Source: Collinsella aerofaciens
GTDB taxonomy: Bacteria > Actinomycetota > Coriobacteriia > Coriobacteriales > Coriobacteriaceae
Assembly (NCBI RefSeq): GCF_963360655.1
Contig: NZ_OY725712.1
Span: 620,001-684,000 of the forward strand
Direction: 5' to 3'
DNA: 64,000 nt
Below, piece by piece: positions 8,133 through 16,300 of this stretch (position 1 is its first letter; every line of letters starts with the position of its first letter). Made by a program: the position numbers and the translations under genes. The notes under the pieces are model-generated. The model searched no databases, was not told the DNA's origin, and worked only from the letters and a program-made list of their open reading frames with translations.

Positions 8133-8827
8133 AACGCGCCTTTATGTCCGAGCTCGCCATCGCTCGCTCGCTTATCCCGAGCATTGCAGGCGTCGGCCTG
8201 TTCATGTTTGTCGTGCTGACCCTTGCCAACGCGTCGGATGTCGATTCCGGCATGAGCGCCGGCGCCTGTGCGGTCAGCGCAATGTCGCCCATCATAATCA
8301 TGAACTCGCTAGCTGGCTACGATAACCAAAACGGCTGGGAGCGTTATCGAGCAACGTTGCCCTTCTCGCGCAAAGACATCATCTGCGCACGCTACCTGTG
8401 CATCGTTGTCTTCTCGGCCATCATGGCCTGCGCCGCCGCGCTTCTGAGCATCGTCTCCATCCCGCTTTTCAACAGTGCGGGCATCCCCTCGACGGGACAG
8501 GCCGTCTTTGAGACCGCAATGGCCTCGGCGGCATCGATGCTCATCTCCCTCATGATGGTGTTTTTGGCGCAGCCGCTGTTCTTTCGATTTGGACACATGG
8601 AGGCGCTGCGCCTATCCGTTGGCCTGTTTGCCCTGCTTGGTTGCGGCACAATGGCCACGCTGAGCTCCTCCAACCCCATCAGCAACTGGCTCATGTCGAT
8701 TGCCGGAGCAAATCCCGATCCCGCCGTTCTGGGCTGTCTGTGCGCAGGAATTGCCGTGCTGGCCCTCGCGCTATGTGCAATCAGCTGCACCGTCAGCACC
8801 AAGGTTTATCGAGTACGCGACCTGTAA
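8129..8827 (+). CDS. ABC-2 type transporter permease
   Basis: A 232-residue integral membrane protein with about six hydrophobic segments, of the ABC-2 permease kind that pairs with YtrA-linked ATPases. The segment NSLAGYDNQNGWERYRATLPFSRKDII is typical of this subgroup. It overlaps the ATPase gene by ATGA. Substrate unknown. Confidence 0.8.
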   Translation: MKRAFMSELAIARSLIPSIAGVGLFMFVVLTLANASDVDSGMSAGACAVSAMSPIIIMNSLAGYDNQNGWERYRATLPFSRKDIICARYLCIVVFSAIMACAAALLSIVSIPLFNSAGIPSTGQAVFETAMASAASMLISLMMVFLAQPLFFRFGHMEALRLSVGLFALLGCGTMATLSSSNPISNWLMSIAGANPDPAVLGCLCAGIAVLALALCAISCTVSTKVYRVRDL

Positions 8828-8954
8828 TCGACAGCTAAAAAAGCTTAGGTGGTACCCCGCTTATTTTTTCAATGAAACAAGGCGGCATAGCGTCACCACC
8901 GCCCCTCACAGCAGGCCGTCTAGTTCTTGGCAACCAAAAAGACACCGTCAGCAT

Positions 8955-9140
8955 ATCGAAGGTGAATACTTTTCCGAGAAGTGAACGAGTAAAAACAGTG
9001 CCCTGTAGCATCGACATTTTTAAGGACTCAATTCCTGCGGTTTTTGTCTAAGAATCCTGCAGTTTTGTTCGAAAAAAGCGTGCATGTTCCAGGGGTCCAG
9101 ATTTACTCGTTCACTTCGCGGAAAACCATTCACCTTCGAT
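8955..9140. repeat. 186-bp hairpin/MITE-like repeat, copy 1
   Basis: Terminal inverted repeats beginning ATCGAAGGTGAATACTTTTC and ending in CATTCACCTTCGAT share the core GAGAAGTGAACGAG / CTCGTTCACTTC. Inside are GCATCGACATTTTTA and two direct copies of a TCCTGCGGTTTT-like motif. Related copies lie at 33439-33618 and 35019-35202. The right arm here is imperfect (TTCGCGG rather than TCTCGG). The copy occupies the otherwise gene-free stretch 8828-9277. Confidence 0.85.
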
Positions 9141-9277
9141 TCGAGCCTTAACCAAATGCCCTCTCGAACTATGGCCCCTGTCTCACCACAGCGATATCAA
9201 AGCTTCATGGCGGGACGGTATCATCGGACGAGCGCCGTAAATCTGGCGCGGTCGTTCTTTGGGGAGGCATTTCACCC

Positions 9278-10153
9278 GTGTCGTGGGTCGCAGCAGCATT
9301 TGTGTCGGCTTTCTTTGCCGGCATCACATCTATCCTGGCCAAATGCGGCATCAAGCAGACCGACTCCGATGTCGCGACGGCCATTCGCACCTGCGTGGTG
9401 CTCGTTTTCGCCTGGGCAATGGCGGGCATTTCTGGATCCATTGGAACCATCGGCAGCATCGAACCCAGATCCTGGCTCTTTCTCGTCCTCTCGGGACTCG
9501 CTACCGGTGCTTCGTGGATCTGTTACTTTAAGGCGTTGGGCATCGGAGACGTCAATAAGGTCGTACCGGTCGACAAGATGAGCACCGTACTCGCCGCACT
9601 GATCGCCATCGTACTTTTTGGCGAGACGAGCAACCTTGCGGTTAAGCTCGTGGGAACCGCTGTCATCACCCTCGGCACGTTTTTATTGATCGAGAAGAAG
9701 CAGTCTGCCGGACCCGAGCAGCAGCAAGACCGGACCTGGCTCGCTTACGCCCTCGGCGCCGCCGTATTCGCGGCGCTCACGTCCATCCTTGCCAAGGCTG
9801 GCATCGAAGGCGTCGAATCCAGCCTGGCCACGGCAATCCGTACCTGTGTGGTACTGGTTATGGCATGGGCAATCGTGGCAGCTAAAGGCAAGATGGGCCA
9901 AGCCGTGCACGTAGACCGCTATGAACTCGTATTTCTCGCGGCATCGGGCATTGCGACTGGCGCATCGTGGCTGCTATACTACTACGCCATCGCCACAGGC
10001 CAGGTGAGCGTCGTGGTGCAGATCGACAAACTATCGATTGTCGTATCGGTACTATTTGCGCGCCTGGCATTCAACGAAAAAGTCTCGCGACGCAGCGCTA
10101 TCGGTCTCGCCCTCATCGTACTGGGCACCGCCGCGCTCGCGGTTTGGAAATAG
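9278..10153 (+). CDS. EamA/DMT family transporter with clear internal duplication
   Basis: A 291-residue transporter made of two obviously homologous five-helix halves: AKCGIKQTDSDVATAIRTC in the first is matched by AKAGIEGVESSLATAIRTC in the second, and FKALGIGDVNKVVPVDKMS by YYAIATGQVSVVVQIDKLS. It starts at GTG with GGGGAGG upstream. The family exports or imports small metabolites; the substrate is not predictable. It converges on the ClC gene. Confidence 0.85.
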   Translation: MSWVAAAFVSAFFAGITSILAKCGIKQTDSDVATAIRTCVVLVFAWAMAGISGSIGTIGSIEPRSWLFLVLSGLATGASWICYFKALGIGDVNKVVPVDKMSTVLAALIAIVLFGETSNLAVKLVGTAVITLGTFLLIEKKQSAGPEQQQDRTWLAYALGAAVFAALTSILAKAGIEGVESSLATAIRTCVVLVMAWAIVAAKGKMGQAVHVDRYELVFLAASGIATGASWLLYYYAIATGQVSVVVQIDKLSIVVSVLFARLAFNEKVSRRSAIGLALIVLGTAALAVWK

Positions 10154-10245
10154 CGCCGATTCCGAGCGAGATCTAGGCGCTCGCAAATCCATGACACAGC
10201 GCCACACCGGGCCTAGGGTGCTTGTATCGACCGTGCGCCACCGTG

Positions 10246-11535
10246 CTACTTGCGCAGCGACTTGGGCAGCGGAATGCCGGCGGCGATGACGGCGGCGATG
10301 ATCATACAGATGATGCCTTTGAGCGGGAAGCACATGAGCAACAAGCCCACGACCATAACGGGTTGGCGCATGACCGCACCCATCGTCGATGCCGTGCAGA
10401 CGGCGACGCAAAAGACCGGATCGGCGCCGGTAAGGATGGCAAGGCCGTAGCCCAGGCTTACGCCCGAGAAGATAACCGGGAAGAAGTGACCGCCGCGCCA
10501 ACCAAGGTTGATGAGGGCGGGGGTCAGCATGGCCTTGACCAGACCGGTCGCGATAAGCACGCCGGTGGGAATGGTCAAGTAGGTTTCCATGAGCACGTCG
10601 GCCTGGGTCTCGCCGGCAAACATGGTGTAGGGCAGGACCGTGCCGCAAATGGCGAGCGCCAGACCGGCTAGCATGGCCTTAACGACAGGACGCTCCCCTA
10701 TTGCATGGGCAAGCGCTTCGCTCGCGTGCTCAGAGACAAAGTACAGCCAGCCGCAGATTGTTCCGATCAACGACAGAGGGACGAGCCAGGTAAGCTCTAG
10801 GTTGCCCACCTCGGCGGACTCGAACCTGGGCATGCCCATGCCGCCGCCCACAAGCTGGCCAAGCAGCAGGTAGGTACCCAGACCGCCGGCAATCGCAATA
10901 CCGTAGACCACCGTCTTTTGCGCCTTGGGCAGCTTGATCGTGATCTCGCCGGACGCGGAGCCCTCGTCGCCGTCGGCACTACCGGCAAGCGGCGCCACAA
11001 AGCCAAAGACGGGCGCGGTAAAGAGCGCCGTCAGGGCAGCCTGGGTACCCAGCAGCGTGAGCTCCCTAAACTCGGCGCCAAAGCGACGCATGCGGTCGCC
11101 GACCCAGCTGCACAGACCAGCGATAACGCCGGTCAGGCCGGCCTCCGGTCCAATGCTTCCGCCAAACAGCAGCGGCAGCAATGCCGCGAGCGAAAGCTTG
11201 CCCAGGTTGTCGTACGGGTAGCGCCCGTCTTGCTTAACCTTAGCCATCACCTGGTTGAGGTCATCGGTCTTGGTGCCTGTCATCTTTTCGTACAGACCGA
11301 TTAACAGGCCGCCCAGCAGACAGACAAAAAACGGGTACGGCAAAAAGCCAAACGGGCCGCTGGCAAGCTCGGGCGAAGCGACGCCCAGCGCGTGCGGAAT
11401 CTCGGTCCATAGATAGTCGATACCGTGCTCCATCGCAAAAAAGAACAGCCAGACCGCGGCACCTGCGAACGCACCGGTCACGGCAACGCTAAGTAAAAAC
11501 AGCGCGCGGTTTTTGGGTTTGGCAAGGTTATCCAT
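10246..11535 (-). CDS. ClC-family chloride channel/transporter homologue
   Basis: A 429-residue ClC fold membrane protein with about ten hydrophobic helices. The N-terminal anion motif reads GGSIGPEAG and the later one WRGGHFFPVIF (a GxFxP-type motif). In well-studied ClC antiporters the gating glutamate sits in GxEGP; here that position is isoleucine and a glutamate follows GP instead, as in a distinct bacterial branch. Ion selectivity and coupling are therefore uncertain. GGAGG lies six bases before the ATG. Confidence 0.85.
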   Translation of the reverse strand: MDNLAKPKNRALFLLSVAVTGAFAGAAVWLFFFAMEHGIDYLWTEIPHALGVASPELASGPFGFLPYPFFVCLLGGLLIGLYEKMTGTKTDDLNQVMAKVKQDGRYPYDNLGKLSLAALLPLLFGGSIGPEAGLTGVIAGLCSWVGDRMRRFGAEFRELTLLGTQAALTALFTAPVFGFVAPLAGSADGDEGSASGEITIKLPKAQKTVVYGIAIAGGLGTYLLLGQLVGGGMGMPRFESAEVGNLELTWLVPLSLIGTICGWLYFVSEHASEALAHAIGERPVVKAMLAGLALAICGTVLPYTMFAGETQADVLMETYLTIPTGVLIATGLVKAMLTPALINLGWRGGHFFPVIFSGVSLGYGLAILTGADPVFCVAVCTASTMGAVMRQPVMVVGLLLMCFPLKGIICMIIAAVIAAGIPLPKSLRK

Positions 11536-11660
11536 CGGGTCCTCCCGCGGTCAAAGTCGACATAGTTACGTTTTATTGTAGAGCGAGCGTTGCCCGAACG
11601 AGCCAACCGTCTGCGCCGCGAACGGCACCATTGGGAGCTATAGTGGGGCAAGCTCAAGAC

Positions 11661-12194
11661 TTATCCGTTGATAATCGAGGCAATCTCGCGCAAATCGTCG
11701 GCAAAGTAGATGCCTTGCTGGCGCCTCGGGCTCGAAAGCCCCTTATCAATCATGTGCCCGAGCAGCGCCTTAAGGTCGTTGTAGTAACCGTCCAGGTTAT
11801 ACAGGATGCACGGCGCACTCAGGTGCCCCAACGACACCGCGGACATGACCTCGGCAATCTCCTCGAGCGTGCCCGTCCCGCCGGGAAAGGCAATGAACGC
11901 ATCGCCGAGCTCAATCATCTTGGCCTTGCGCTCCGCCATATCGCTCGTCACGATGAGGTCATCGATACCGTCATGTTGAAACTCGGCCTCGATAAAAAAG
12001 CTCGGCTCCACACCCGTCACGTGTCCACCCGCCTCGAGTACACTATCGGCAAGCGCACCCATCAGGCCCGATTTTGACCCGCCGTATACCAGCGCGTGTC
12101 CGTTGGCGCCAATCCAGTTGCCCAGCTCCTGCACCGCGGGCAGAAACGCCGGGGCATTGCCAGTGTTGGCACCCAGGTACACGGTGATGTTCAT
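11661..12194 (-). CDS. LOG/TIGR00730 family Rossmann-fold protein
   Basis: A 177-residue protein of the LOG family (cytokinin riboside 5'-monophosphate phosphoribohydrolase and related nucleotide hydrolases). The motifs GGSKSGLMGALADSVL and FPGGTGTLEEIAEV are the family's nucleotide-binding and catalytic signatures. Length is typical. In bacteria these enzymes hydrolyse nucleoside monophosphates; the physiological substrate is not fixed by sequence. It lies upstream of and on the same strand as the ClC gene, about 125 bases away. Confidence 0.88.
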   Translation of the reverse strand: MNITVYLGANTGNAPAFLPAVQELGNWIGANGHALVYGGSKSGLMGALADSVLEAGGHVTGVEPSFFIEAEFQHDGIDDLIVTSDMAERKAKMIELGDAFIAFPGGTGTLEEIAEVMSAVSLGHLSAPCILYNLDGYYNDLKALLGHMIDKGLSSPRRQQGIYFADDLREIASIING

Positions 12195-12230
12195 ATTCAG
12201 TCCCCCTTATCGTGACGCGCGGCGCCCGTT

Positions 12231-12656
12231 TTAGCGCTGGCGTCGACGATACTCGCGCACGCGACGCGAAAGATCGGCAAGCTCGACGCGATCGAGCTCT
12301 TCCAAATGCTCCAAATCATCCATAAAGCGCGCCATGGTGTCCTTTTGACGTATCTTGATAAGCGTATTGCAGTAGTTCACCGCCACGCCCGTGAGCATGG
12401 CGATGTAGAAGATGCTGATGACGCTCAGAATGACGGTAATGGCGCGGGCAACCGGTGTCTCGGCCGGAATGTCACCAAAGCCGATGGTCGAGACCGTCTC
12501 AAAGCTAAACCACAGGCCATCGCCAAACGTGAGGGTCGTGGGCTCGGACAGCCAAACGGCCGTCGAGCACAGCAGATAGAAGATAAGAAACAGGCCCGTG
12601 ATGCGCGCAAAGCCAGCCTGGCGCAACACGTCGGTAAGCGTCGTCAACTTGTTCAT
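12231..12656 (-). CDS. Two-helix potassium channel family protein
   Basis: A 141-residue ion channel subunit with one N-terminal membrane helix, a pore loop TVSTIGFGDIPAE (selectivity filter TIGFGD) and a second helix, then a charged cytoplasmic tail. This is the KcsA-like 2TM layout, which works as a tetramer. I chose ATG at 12656 because AAAAGGGG lies upstream; an upstream in-frame ATG at 12761 would run into the palindromic repeat region. Gating domain absent. Confidence 0.85.
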   Translation of the reverse strand: MNKLTTLTDVLRQAGFARITGLFLIFYLLCSTAVWLSEPTTLTFGDGLWFSFETVSTIGFGDIPAETPVARAITVILSVISIFYIAMLTGVAVNYCNTLIKIRQKDTMARFMDDLEHLEELDRVELADLSRRVREYRRRQR

Positions 12657-12726
12657 CGCGACCCCTTTTCCCAGACGCCCAATCACGTTCGCTCGGTATT
12701 GTCCCACGCCTCCCCCGCAAACGAAA

Positions 12727-12809
12727 CTAGTCATTGGGGACGTTCTTAAATGACTAGTCAAACAAGAACGTCCCCGATGACTAGTCGTTTAAGAACGTCC
12801 CCAATGACT
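12727..12809. repeat. Palindromic repeat cluster (IS110 target family)
   Basis: One forward copy of CATTGGGGACGTTCTT and two reverse copies of AAGAACGTCCCC-ATGAC are separated by ACTAGTC-type linkers. The same motif, split in two, flanks both IS110 copies at 22951-22957/24371-24390 and 28011-28019/29316-29335, and a third form follows at 29343-29360. This cluster is an unoccupied version of the insertion target. Confidence 0.85.
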
Positions 12810-12901
12810 GCCGGGCGGGAGCGTTTAGCGGTGCAGCTGCCGACTGGGCAGGTTGAGCTGGTATCCTTATGCGGTAATGTCTCGATTCGTTAGGATTGCA
12901 T

Positions 12902-15706
12902 GTGAGAGCCGCCACTGTCCTTCGTTCAGTTATATATCGCGCCCTGGCCGTTGTGCTTGCCGCGCTTGTCGTGCTGAGTTCTATCGCGCCTGCCCAGGCT
13001 TTTGCCGATGACTCTAGTCAGCCAGTCAAGACGGTCCGCGTTGGTTGGCTCGTCAACAGCGAAGGCTTCCAGAACGGCACCCCCGGGGAGCGTCTTTCGG
13101 GATGGGGCTACGAGTACCTCCAGACCCTGTCGTACTACACGCCCGGCTGGCGGTACGAATACGTCTCCGGCACCTTCACCGAGCTTATGGACATGCTCGA
13201 GGCGGGCGAAATCGACCTCATGCCCAACATCTCCTATTCCGAGGAACGCGCCCAAAAGCTGCTCTTTTCCTCGAACCCCGAGGGCACCGAGCGCTACTAC
13301 ATCTACGCCAAGCCCGATCGCGACGACCTGACCAAGGGTGACCCCCAAGCGCTCCAAGGCCTTACCATCGGCTACAACCCCGACGTTATGCAAACCTTCG
13401 TTGGCCAGCAGTGGCTCGCCAACGAAGGCATTACCTGCACATACAGGGAGTATGACGGGGGATCCATGCTCTTTGACGCACTCGCAAACGACGAAGTCGA
13501 TGCCGTCATCATGAACGACACCATTTCGTCGCCCGATGCCTCCCCCATGTTCTACGTTGGCTCGAGTGATTACTATTTTGCCGTCCCCAAAAGCCGCCCC
13601 GACCTGATGGACGACATCAATGCCGCCATGTCGGCAATCGCCCGCGTCAACCCACGCTATATCGACGAAGTCAAATCTAACTACTCGGCCCAAAACAGCG
13701 GTTCATCATCGCTCAACGGCCCCGAACGTTCCTGGCTCAAAGCAAATGACAACACCATCACGCTTGGCTACATTACGGGCAAACTCCCCTACTGCAACGA
13801 AGACGAAGACGGCAAAATGGAAGGCTCGCTCGCATCGCTTGCGACGACGTTGCACGATAAATTTGGCATTACGGTCAAAACCGTCGCCTTTGATAGCTAC
13901 AAGATGATGTCAAAGGCCCTGTCAAAGGGAAGCATCGACGCTGCGCTGCCGGTATACCGAGATTACTGGTTTGCCGAGCAATCTGGCGTTGTGCAGTCGG
14001 TATCGTTGGGAACCGTGTCCCTCACCGCCATCCACACCGGCGGCAACCTGAACAAAGACCTTCAGAACATCGCCTGCACCAAATCATCGTTTATCAACCA
14101 AAATGTACTTGAAAGTCTGTTCCCCACAGCGACCGTGACCGAATACCGATCCGACGATGAAGCGTTCGACGCCCTCAGGAAGGGAACGGTGCACTGCATC
14201 CTCGCCCCCAGTTCACGCGTAAAAACCATCGGCGACCGTTATGATCTCGAGGACTGCGAGACGGCCGAGCTCCCTGACACCTGTGAGCTCTCGTGCTGGA
14301 TTTCGCGCGGAAGGCCCGAGCTGCTGGGAATCATCAACAAGGGCATCATCAATGCCGGAGAATCGCTCTCCGCAAGCAATTACTCATCCACGTCGTACAC
14401 GGCCCAGGAATCCAACACGCTTCAATTCCTTTATCGCAACCGCGCCGCCGTTGCAGCTGTCCTCATCGGTGTGTTGTCGGTCGGCATCGTCCTGCTCATC
14501 TGGGCGCTCGTACGCGCTCGGACCGAGCGCAAAAAAGCCGATGCCGCCAACGCCGCTAAGACGGCATTCCTCACGCGCATGAGCCACGACATCCGTACGC
14601 CGCTCAACGGCATCCTGGGCCTTATCGAGATCGAGGAATTGAAGGAAGGCGATATCCAGGTCGCCCGCGAGAGCCGTGCCAAGGCGCGCGTTGCCGCCAA
14701 TCACCTGCTCTCGCTGATCAACGACATCCTCGAGATGGGCAAAATCGAAGACCGCAAGCTAACACTGGAGCATGCGCCTTTTAACCTCAAAGAGCTCTGT
14801 GACGATACGCTGGTTCTGTGCAAGCTCCGCGCGTCCAGTAACGGCATCACAATGCAGGACAATAGTCTGCCGTACGCCACGGGGCCATACATGATCGGCA
14901 GTCCTACCCATATCCGACAGATCATGATCAACCTGTTAGACAACAGCATTAAGTACAACAAGCACGGCGGCTCCGTCACCTTTAGCTCAAAGACCAAGCC
15001 ACTCGATAACGGGCGCGCGCTCTTTTGCTTTAGCGTTTCGGATACCGGCATTGGTATGACTCCCAAGTTTTTAAAGCATATCTACGAGCCGTTTGCCCAA
15101 GAAGGTGACGATGCGCGCAGCAAGTTCCAAGGAACCGGCATGGGCATGCCAATCGTCAAGTCGCTTATTGAACTGATGGGCGGCACGATTGAGATTTCGA
15201 GTGAGGTTGGCGTGGGGAGTACGTTCAACGTCCAGATTCCGCTCGATATCGACAAAGACCCTCAGGCAAGAGAGCGCGCGGACGAGCAAGCAGACAGCTG
15301 CTCGCTTGCCGGCATGAACGTTCTTTTGGCAGAAGATAACGAGCTCAATGCCGAGATTGCCCAGGCGCTGCTCGAAAGCGAAGGCATTGTCGTAACTCGC
15401 GCCGCCGATGGCAACGAAGCGGTCGACCTATACGTTGGCCGTCCCGCCGGCAGCTTCGATGCGATCCTGATGGACATTATGATGCCGGACATGGACGGTT
15501 ACGAGGCAACCCGCGCGATTCGCCTGAGCGAGAAGGTCGATGCAGCCGATATCCCCATCATCGCGCTCACCGCCAACGCCTTTGCCGAAGACGCCAAGGC
15601 GGCACACGACACCGGCATGAACGCCCATCTGTCCAAACCGCTCGACTTTAATAAGCTCAAAAACATACTCGCCCGCATCAAGAAAAACGGAGCTGTTTCG
15701 CTATAG
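12902..15706 (+). CDS. Hybrid sensor histidine kinase with fused solute-binding sensors
   Basis: A 934-residue kinase. It has a signal segment (residues about 5-40), two tandem extracytoplasmic SBP_bac_3 domains (about 40-270 and 280-505), one membrane helix (VLIGVLSVGIVLLIWALV), HisKA with H562 in MSHDIRTPLNG, a HATPase domain (NLLDNSIKYN, GTGMGMPIVK) and a C-terminal receiver with D858 in MDIMMPDMDG. There is no DNA-binding output domain, so it must relay to a protein elsewhere. GTG at 12902 was chosen since AGGA is six bases upstream; TTG at 12896 would touch the ribosome site. It probably senses amino acids or similar small solutes. Confidence 0.9.
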   Translation: MRAATVLRSVIYRALAVVLAALVVLSSIAPAQAFADDSSQPVKTVRVGWLVNSEGFQNGTPGERLSGWGYEYLQTLSYYTPGWRYEYVSGTFTELMDMLEAGEIDLMPNISYSEERAQKLLFSSNPEGTERYYIYAKPDRDDLTKGDPQALQGLTIGYNPDVMQTFVGQQWLANEGITCTYREYDGGSMLFDALANDEVDAVIMNDTISSPDASPMFYVGSSDYYFAVPKSRPDLMDDINAAMSAIARVNPRYIDEVKSNYSAQNSGSSSLNGPERSWLKANDNTITLGYITGKLPYCNEDEDGKMEGSLASLATTLHDKFGITVKTVAFDSYKMMSKALSKGSIDAALPVYRDYWFAEQSGVVQSVSLGTVSLTAIHTGGNLNKDLQNIACTKSSFINQNVLESLFPTATVTEYRSDDEAFDALRKGTVHCILAPSSRVKTIGDRYDLEDCETAELPDTCELSCWISRGRPELLGIINKGIINAGESLSASNYSSTSYTAQESNTLQFLYRNRAAVAAVLIGVLSVGIVLLIWALVRARTERKKADAANAAKTAFLTRMSHDIRTPLNGILGLIEIEELKEGDIQVARESRAKARVAANHLLSLINDILEMGKIEDRKLTLEHAPFNLKELCDDTLVLCKLRASSNGITMQDNSLPYATGPYMIGSPTHIRQIMINLLDNSIKYNKHGGSVTFSSKTKPLDNGRALFCFSVSDTGIGMTPKFLKHIYEPFAQEGDDARSKFQGTGMGMPIVKSLIELMGGTIEISSEVGVGSTFNVQIPLDIDKDPQARERADEQADSCSLAGMNVLLAEDNELNAEIAQALLESEGIVVTRAADGNEAVDLYVGRPAGSFDAILMDIMMPDMDGYEATRAIRLSEKVDAADIPIIALTANAFAEDAKAAHDTGMNAHLSKPLDFNKLKNILARIKKNGAVSL

Positions 15707-15748
15707 TTTGTGCTCAACAACCACGCACGACCAGAAAGGAAGCCAACG

Positions 15749-16228
15749 ATGTTTAGGCCCTTACGTCGAAAGAAACGCGCCATCACTGACGAGGAAGCGC
15801 GCGAACTGCTCGCCACCTGCAAGCGCGGCGTCTTTGCCGTCAACGGCGACGATGGCTACCCGTACGCCATTCCCGTCAACTACTTCTTTGACGCCGAGCA
15901 CAACAAGATTTATTTCCATGGCGCCAAGGCTGGCCACAAGGTCGACGCACTCAAGCGCGATGACAAGGTCTGCTTTACCGTTTACGGAAACGAGTGGTAC
16001 CAGGACGGCGACTGGGCTCCCTACGTTATGAGCACCGTCGTCTTTGGCCGTTGTCGCCTGGCGAATGACACCCCCGCGTTTATCGAGGACAAAGTCCGCC
16101 AGCTCGCCCTTAAGTACTACCCTTCTGCCGAGGAAGTCGAAGAGGAAATCGCCAAGGACATTAAGGGCGTCCAGCTCTACGAGATTACGATTGAGCATCT
16201 TTGCGGCAAGCAGATTCAAGAAAAGTAA
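15749..16228 (+). CDS. Pyridoxamine 5'-phosphate oxidase family protein
   Basis: A 159-residue split-barrel flavin-binding protein of the PNPOx-like/NimA-related group: GVFAVNGDDGYPYAIPVNYFF near the N terminus and KIYFHGAKAGHKVDALKRD are typical. Such proteins bind FMN or F420 and reduce small molecules, sometimes nitroimidazoles. AGAAAGGA lies eight bases before the ATG. It is 42 bases after the hybrid kinase gene and may be co-transcribed; a strong terminator follows. Confidence 0.85.
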   Translation: MFRPLRRKKRAITDEEARELLATCKRGVFAVNGDDGYPYAIPVNYFFDAEHNKIYFHGAKAGHKVDALKRDDKVCFTVYGNEWYQDGDWAPYVMSTVVFGRCRLANDTPAFIEDKVRQLALKYYPSAEEVEEEIAKDIKGVQLYEITIEHLCGKQIQEK

Positions 16229-16250
16229 GCCCCTCAGCAGGCCTCATCAA

Positions 16251-16300
16251 TAACAATATGGCCCGGTTCCAACCCACCTTGGAACCGGGCCATATTGTTA
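16251..16300. terminator. Strong bidirectional terminator
   Basis: A perfect 21-bp stem (arms beginning TAACAATATGGCCCGGTTCC and its complement) with an 8-base loop lies between the PNPOx-like gene and the convergent hybrid kinase, overlapping the latter's stop codon at 16298. Confidence 0.9.
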
